Source: Labyrinthula sp. Ha (lineage: Eukaryota > Sar > Bigyra > Labyrinthulida > Labyrinthulaceae). Taken from it: a stretch of DNA of 64,000 nucleotides. Location of the stretch: contig JAALGZ010000002.1 of NCBI GenBank assembly GCA_015227615.1, positions 1,364,001 through 1,428,000 of the forward strand, in the 5' to 3' direction. Shown here piece after piece: positions 57,579-64,000 of this stretch (position 1 is its first letter; each line of letters begins with the position of its first letter). Both the position numbers and the translations under genes were made by a program. Under the pieces are notes generated by a model. That model saw only the letters and a program-made list of their open reading frames with translations, ran no database searches and had not been told where the DNA came from.

Positions 57579-60500
57579 TGGTGTTTTATTTTCCAAGCTT
57601 TAAAACTGACGGATATAAAGTTCTTGGAAGATTCACCTTCTTGATATCTGTGGTAATGCCAAATTGAAACTAGGAAAATTGATCTAGTTGAATAAGACAA
57701 TTAGTACTTAATTGAATAGAAACGAATGGAAGAACACTATTATGCTTAATTCGGGCCCTTAACTCATAGTATAGATCTTTTTGATGAGCATTGATATTTC
57801 CCAGGCAGTGAAATTGCCTATATACCTTATGATTTAATCCTGAATTATACTTTGGCTAGATACTTCGTGTCTTAAAGAATTCCTTTGAGTTCAACCTTGT
57901 AGTCAAAGAAGGCATGAGCGAAAAGCTTAAAGATAGTATTTTTATGTGAAAATATAATATTAAATACAAGTTAGTTCCACAAAAAGATGCATAAAAAAAC
58001 AGAAATGGGCTCTAAGAACTCCTGTGATATTCAAATTTCTAGTGCTACTAGTGACGCAGCGCTGAAGTACTGTAATCGCTCTAATAATGAATAAACACTA
58101 AATAATAAACAAATTGTTGACCAAGTAAAAACTCATTTCCGTCATCAAGGAATTGCTATATTCACAACAGCCTTCATCCCATTGAGAATCTCTAAACACA
58201 GGCTACGAAACCAGCGCAACGTCAAAGTGTATGAAGGTGTTGACGTATTGAATCGGAAAGTCCGACTTCATGCGTTAGCTTAGGCACAAAAATTTTTATA
58301 TTAGATAATGTAGTTAGTAAAAATCAATGAATGTTTTTACTTTTACTTTCACTCGATAATTTTGTTATAATAGTTCATTTTTTTCCTTATCGAAATTAAG
58401 TGCAGACCTAGCCTATTGTCTTTGACTTTCGTTTTGCCACCACGTTTTTGAAGTGTTGAGCATATAGCTTGTTATTTGTAGAAAAATATGTATTTTTGTC
58501 TTACTTAAACTTTAGGTGGTTTTGCCTCCCTTGGGTAAACAATACAATATATATCGACTCCGTGACTTCTATTTATATAACGCTACTTAGAGGAAAGCGG
58601 AAAAAACCCCTAAGACGTTTCCCATATCTAACTATTCTCAATGGACATAAAATTTAGCTTAAACTTACATATAGCTCTTATTTTTTCATCCATAAATACA
58701 TAGAATCGCTCAAGGAACACAGCTAACAATAAACCTTTTATAAATTAACTTTCAAATGCACTTAACTCTAATGTACTTAGTACACGAGAACAAAAATCTA
58801 GAACAAGAAGGGGTCATAGCCCTAATAGTTCAGAGGCCTAAATTTCACCCCAATATCTATTGAATAGCGCCATTTCTGACATTTAACTTGCATTTTTGCT
58901 TTTGTATGACATTATTCTATTTTACCAAGATGGATTGGAATATATGTTTGTTTCCAAAATTGGTAGATTATGAGTGAAAAAAAGAAGTAGTCAAGCGCTC
59001 CAATTAATTACTTTTTCTCTTTAAGACTGGGTTGCTAAAGAAAATTGCCAGTGTGAATCCTGTTATATAGAGCAAAGAAGGCAGCAAGGGAGAAAATATT
59101 AATGCTCGGGACAGTAGAAGCTGACACATATAAAGGAACTTTGTTGCCATACACCCTATCAAACCATTAGTTCTTCTCATCTGTGAAAAGAAGAAAATAG
59201 GTTCTATAATTGGAAGTAGTTATATAGTATGAACGAGCTACTCCTCAATTTGTCATCACATCTAAGAATTGGAGTAGTAAATTATTGGCCAAAACAAATA
59301 CGGAAATTAGTGACTCCAAAGAAATGCAGCTCTGTGTATATATGAAAGCCTGATATGTCTCTCAGTAGTACTCTAACCTGTGTCTTACCATAAACAACAA
59401 ATGAAATCCCAAACGGGGCAATTCTTATCGTGTTAAAGATGTATTATTACTCGAATCTTTCAATTTTGTTCGTGCTCGCAGAAATTCTTTCATTCCTATT
59501 TCGGATTAGGAACTGTTAATACTAGTGAACCATCTTTCATAAGAACTCCTAGAAATTATGCAGATGTTAGTAGATGTAGTCTTGTAAAATATGTAGGCAG
59601 CAAAGACACTCTTTAGTACTATACTAAGTAATATATTCAATTTATAGCTTCACTCAAAATTTCCAAGTACATAAATTCCTATATGATCGAAGCTTAAGGT
59701 TCTTTGTGGATAACACCCCATCACCGCTTAGGATCAAAGTAGGAAAGAGAATATGAATAAAGTATTCTGAAAAGAGTTTATTTATTCGGGATAAGTTCAG
59801 TATACAGATTGGCTTAGTCTAGTTATCAACAAGTCAAGAAAAACGAATTACTTAGCTGAATGAAGGCATAATGTGAAGGTTGTGTTAAGTCTTAATGTGA
59901 ATAAAGAACTTGCTACCAAAACAAGCCAAGAAGTTTGAAGCCGCGTTTCAACGAGAACTAAACTATTGTCATCTTGTGCGTGGGATTCCCCATGATATGC
60001 AAATGATGCCATTTCACTGACTTGAAGCAAGTTCAAAATGACAAATTAATATCCCGCATCTCAAAAATTGAAGTAGTACTTAATCCAAGTAGTATATGGG
60101 AAGAAACGGTGCCTTAAGCACAATGTAACAATTAATTTATCAAGAAGTGACAAAGTTTTTCATTATGTTTCTTCTTTCGGCTAATGAAACTTTCTATAAA
60201 AGTAATGGACTAATTAATTCAAGACATTTTCAATATTAGTTTCAACTGCTGTGCAAAGTATTTAATCGAACTAATAAGAAGTTAAAATGTGAACAATGTA
60301 CGGACTTTTCAGCATTTAGCTGAAGTTGATGTGTTGGGTCCCAATGAGAATGCCAGTTTTCCGAAAACTAGAAAGCGAAATTATAGCAACCCTGAACACT
60401 GTATTAATCTTATAGATTTTGCTGAGCTCCGGAAGGAGGTTTTTATTGTTATCTCATTACATTCAATTCATGTTTGTATGAGCAGAAAGTATAATAAGGC

Positions 60501-61181
60501 TTCCTTCTGTTGCGGAGGGAGACCTTGATCTTTAAAAAAATTGATAAAAACTAAAAACAATGGACCACGGATACTTAGAAAAATTCAAATGAATACCTCA
60601 AGTTTTTCTCTGTTTTCTTGCACCTCAGTTTCCGTTACACTTGGTTTTCCTTTGAAACAAGCTCCTTCGTTTTTTTTATGAAAACTTCGCTATGGCAGCG
60701 GTTTTTCCTTTCCATCTTTATTTTTTTCCAGATTATATAACTTACCAAAGCTTGGGAGATGAAAGTAAAACCTATAACTCAGAAAAATCTTTGGAAAGTT
60801 ATTCAGACAGGCCAGACCTTTATCTACCGCAAAGATCTTTGTTGGTGTATTTTGGTGGACATTACTAAATCTCCGAGCAACCGATTTGCCAATATCTAGC
60901 TAAATAAATAAGAAGTATTCTATAACAAGACCAGGTCTTATTCTTCAGAATACAGAGGATTTTTATGTTCACAATGCCTTTGAACATGATGAATCTCTCA
61001 ACTCATAGGTTTATTTTGCAGTGTTTAGAAACGGATGTGCTTTGGACAAGGGTGTCGGTGGTATCTTATTCTTGATTTTATTCTATTGCCAACGTTATAA
61101 CAAAAACCTATTGAATATCCGGTTGGCAAAGAGAGGCCTCTCTTGTTGCACAATTGAACATTATGTAACTAGTCACCTGAA
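57579..61181. other. 3.6-kb stretch without a recognised gene
   Basis: AT-rich sequence. A 79-codon plus-strand frame at 60289-60528 (GTG start, LAEVDVLGPNENASFPKTRK) and a 62-codon minus-strand frame at 59848-60036 are unsupported. No transposon ends were identified. Confidence 0.4.
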
Positions 61182-62641
61182 TTATAATCGTTCGATACTC
61201 TCAACTAGTTCTAAAGCCCAGAGTTCTGACATTTTCTTATGATGAGCACTATATTCGGAGCAGAAAGCTTTGCGCAATTTGGCTAGCCTGAGCGCTTTAT
61301 TCTTTGCAAAATTTTCAATTCCAGAAAAAAACAATCCCTTGGTGATAAACAGTCCATGCTCGTATGTGTTTTTTACCATTTCCGCATCTTTTTGAATTTT
61401 ACGCTCTAGCTTCTGAACTTGTTCAAGCTGTTTTGATCTCTCAAATCCAAACTTCTCCCGCTCATGTCTTAGCCTCCTCTGATTAAAATCATCATGCATC
61501 TTAATCAAGGCTGCACGCTGCTTCAACACTCTCTTTAACTCATGAATAAGTCCCAACTCAAACCTGATCTCTTCTTGAAGCTTTAAAGAAACTAAATCTG
61601 CGTTTCCAACTCCATCTTCCTCAATCTTGAGACCAATCTTAGCAAGCTCTTCGACTTGCTTTATAAAACTACCAGCAGTATTAGACACTCCTGAAGTTTG
61701 TTCCTCAGTCGTTCCATTTTCCGCAGTCTTGTTTAGGATAAATTCCATAGGTAACAAACTCGTTGTTTTTGAACGAAAATCTTGTACAGCCGCTGCATAA
61801 CCTAAACTCAATGAAAATCTACTCTTTACTCTGAGACGCTGATCCAAGGTTTTCTGAAGCAGAATACAAAGTTTTCAACTTTGTTTCAAGCGTACCAATC
61901 TGCCTTTGTAGATTTTGCAACCTTGCTGTTGCATCTGCTGGCAATTCCACTTTGGAAACAGCACTCAGCCAGCGCAATACACTAGGATCCGCTCTTCTAG
62001 CCGTTAAGTCATCTTGCTTTTTTTCATCTTCAAACGGCTTATTTGTTGATGTAAGAAATTCTCTAATTGATGGATGATGAGCAAGATAAGGATTGGCCAA
62101 CAACTTTTTCAAGAACAGATTTAACCCATACAACCTTGCCCTTAATGCAGCTAGAAAGTATTAAACTCAACAAAAACAATACTTTTTGAGGGATTTGGAA
62201 GCAATATTTTGGGTGGAAGTGCAGGAAGCACCATTCCAGGAAATGCTTTTCCTAATTTAGCGCATAGAGTAACGAACTCAGAATATCTTCTTCGTACTTG
62301 TAGATCAGTGTCATCTAGAGAAGCACCAGAGAAAATGTAATGAGTTATTGGCCTAAATGAATTGTCAGTTTCAAACGATATAATTTTTATTGATTTTAGC
62401 ATTTCAAGTGTTTCTTCAGCTTCTGCGTGAAGATTTTCTGTCTTGTTGTCTTCTTGCTGCTTCTCCAGTGTTTCAATTTCTTCATGAACGAGGTCAATAT
62501 TGTCCTAAGAGATATTAAAATAAAATATAAAATTACTAGAGGCGGGAATATTCGATCCCCAGCATCCTCGTTGCTTTCTGAGGCTGAATCTGCGTGTTCT
62601 GCGGTTTCTACATTGATTGTCTCTTGTTTTGATTCTTCCAT
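61182..62641 (-). CDS. Sorting nexin (PX-BAR), four exons
   Basis: I assemble exons 62641-62537, 62504-62183, 62150-61830 and 61801-61182, totalling 455 residues. The three introns removed are 32, 32 and 28 nt. Residues 1-69 are acidic and probably disordered. The PX domain runs about 70-175, with the phosphoinositide-binding RRRYSEF (about 106-111), the proline loop LPALPPK, and ARLYGLNLFLKKLLANPYLA followed by HPSIREFL. The rest (about 195-455) is a long coiled coil with heptads (LQEEIRFELGLIHELKRVLK, QLEQVQKLERKIQKD), as in the BAR domain of the SNX4/Atg24-type subfamily. The product should bind PI3P on endosomes and tubulate membrane for recycling. Subfamily assignment is by overall layout only. 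Confidence 0.85.
61802..61829 (-). other. 28-nt intron (sorting nexin intron 3)
   Basis: It begins GTAAAGAGTAG and ends TGAGTTTAG on the minus strand. Removal joins GSASQS to YAAAVQDF in phase. Confidence 0.8.
62151..62182 (-). other. 32-nt intron (sorting nexin intron 2)
   Basis: It begins GTATTGTTTTTG and ends TTAATACTTTCTAG on the minus strand. Removal joins LLPNPSK to TALRARLYGLNLF within the PX domain. Confidence 0.88.
62505..62536 (-). other. 32-nt intron (sorting nexin intron 1)
   Basis: It begins GTAATTTTAT and ends TTAATATCTCTTAG on the minus strand. Phase 0; it joins RIFPPL to DNIDLVHEEIE. Confidence 0.88.
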
Positions 62642-64000
62642 TCTGTGAATTAATATCTTTGGCCATATGGCCCAATAAGTTAACTTACCGAAAGTAACAG
62701 CTATAAGACCCTTATACCAGAAAATATCTTATCTCTTGAAAAGAGCTTATCAAAAAATTAACTTAATGGATGATATATTAAATCGTGAAAGAATTAGAAT
62801 TAATGTTTTAAGGGGAAAACTATTATAATATTGAAATTTAATCTTATAATTAGACTAAAATCCTCAGGGCCTTGCTATAGAAGATATGGAAATAACCAAC
62901 TCAGAATGATTAAATAAAAGCTCTCAAATAAAACAAAAAGACGCAGTAAATTTTTCTTGTTTAAACTGTATTATTCTTATTTATATTTTATAGCTGTATA
63001 TTATATGGTCAAACAGTGTGTTTGTTTGGACCTTGCTATGACTTAAACTAACTATTGCTCTCTGCAATCACTTTTTGCTACAGCCACTGAATAGGGCCAC
63101 TTTGTAGTATTGTGTCATAAAATAGAAATCTTAATTATCTAAACATTTTAAATTTATTTTATATATATATTTAATATTTTGCTCCAAGGGATATAGAATT
63201 ACGTTTCCTTCAGGTTTTGGATCTTAACCGTCATGATATAAACAATGCTCAATTCCGTATAGGCCAGTAGAAATAAATATACTGATGATACCTACTATCT
63301 ATAACCTTAAGCAAGGATCAAGGATAAGATAAACTGATTTTTTACTCTTTTAAACCCACCATTGGATTATTAATACATGACAGCCATTCAGGAACTTCTG
63401 AGAATCCGAGGAACAAACTCCCAACGAAACGGGTCATATAATAATTCTTTTATCAAGTTTCATTGCGACTTGTGATTTTATGAACTTCATTTTTCTTGAT
63501 AGATACCTTCGTAGTTCCAATAGTCAATGCTGACAACAATGAACTAGAAGAATACTTTTTCTCAAAACCTCATTCTATAGAACACCACTTGATATAATAG
63601 GTTTCGATAAGAAATGAGCACTTAAACAAAATTATCCTAAGGTTGGAACCTATTCTGAATACCTACAGTTATTATTATGTAATCCTATTAAGAAAGTATT
63701 GTTATATCGTTTTTTTGATTCAGAATCTAGGTAATAGAATCTTGGAAGCATCTACACTATAATTTTTTTTCGCATAAAAAATTTTCTAACAGCTACTGAT
63801 TTTGCATGAGATTTTGTTCTGTATTATGTTTTTTAAACTATGGTTACAATTTATATCTGTAAATCATAGAGTAGAGTGAAACTTGTTAAGCTTTAAGGAT
63901 TTAAACATTCTGTGAATATTCAATTAAATACGTGTTTCCTTTGCTTACTTTAGATACGGAATCAAGTCTTTCTTTTCTGCAAGATGAAATTTAATATTTT
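62642..64000. other. Intergenic to the window edge
   Basis: AT-rich, with the promoter side of the sorting nexin gene at its start. No other supported feature. Confidence 0.4.

Noticed and set aside
60289-60528. A 79-codon plus-strand frame as a small gene
   Set aside because: It begins at GTG, has no recognisable domain, no plausible splice partner and no supporting context.
1-64000. CRISPR arrays, bacterial operons, rRNA genes
   Set aside because: No regularly spaced palindromic repeats, ribosome-binding-site patterns or rRNA-like conserved blocks were seen; gene structure and introns are eukaryotic.

Overview
The window looks like nuclear DNA of an AT-rich microbial eukaryote (protist). 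The evidence is villin/gelsolin, INCENP and sorting-nexin genes, eukaryotic transposon classes (MULE, Copia, hAT-like), long gene-poor AT-rich stretches, and tiny GT-AG introns. I could resolve five coding introns from reading-frame logic in apparently intact genes (31, 32, 32, 32 and 28 nt). Related 29- and 30-nt introns sit in two pseudogenes. The genes are open under the standard code. I cannot name the species; short introns occur in several unrelated protist groups, so they do not decide it.

Layout. 1-8.8 kb: a dispersed repeat copy; a 4.0-kb MULE (1327-5332) with ~80-bp inverted termini, a 9-bp target duplication, a decayed transposase and an internal minisatellite; then a broken RCC1-repeat gene (7287-8825). 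9-15 kb: a decayed Copia-type pol on the minus strand. 15.1-16.0 kb: a START/SRPBCC-like membrane protein. 17.5-19.0 kb: a second broken RCC1 copy sharing lesions with the first. 19-25.5 kb: no recognisable gene. 25.5-30 kb: a Myb/SANT-like protein convergent with a large gelsolin-repeat protein that ends in an ADF-H/coactosin-like domain. 30-39.9 kb: gene-poor, with a 1.57-kb hAT-like element (31822-33390) and a Copia gag relic (~37.7-38.1 kb).

39.9-48.3 kb is the most interesting block. Two paralogous class-3 lipases in opposite orientation flank a divergent pair: a membrane-anchored protein joining a tubulin-tyrosine-ligase-like ATP-grasp domain to an AstE/AspA-type zinc deacylase/carboxypeptidase domain, and a membrane-anchored UDP-galactopyranose mutase of bacterial type. 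The two inner genes start 170 bp apart. The lipases carry a near-identical ~250-bp tract over the nucleophile serine, suggesting gene conversion.

48.3-53.2 kb: relics, including a 126-bp hAT-like MITE inserted in a former reading frame and a second copy of the left-edge repeat. 53.2-57.6 kb: INCENP and GMP synthase, convergent. 61.2-62.6 kb: a four-exon sorting nexin (PX-BAR). All of this was read by eye; no database search was run.
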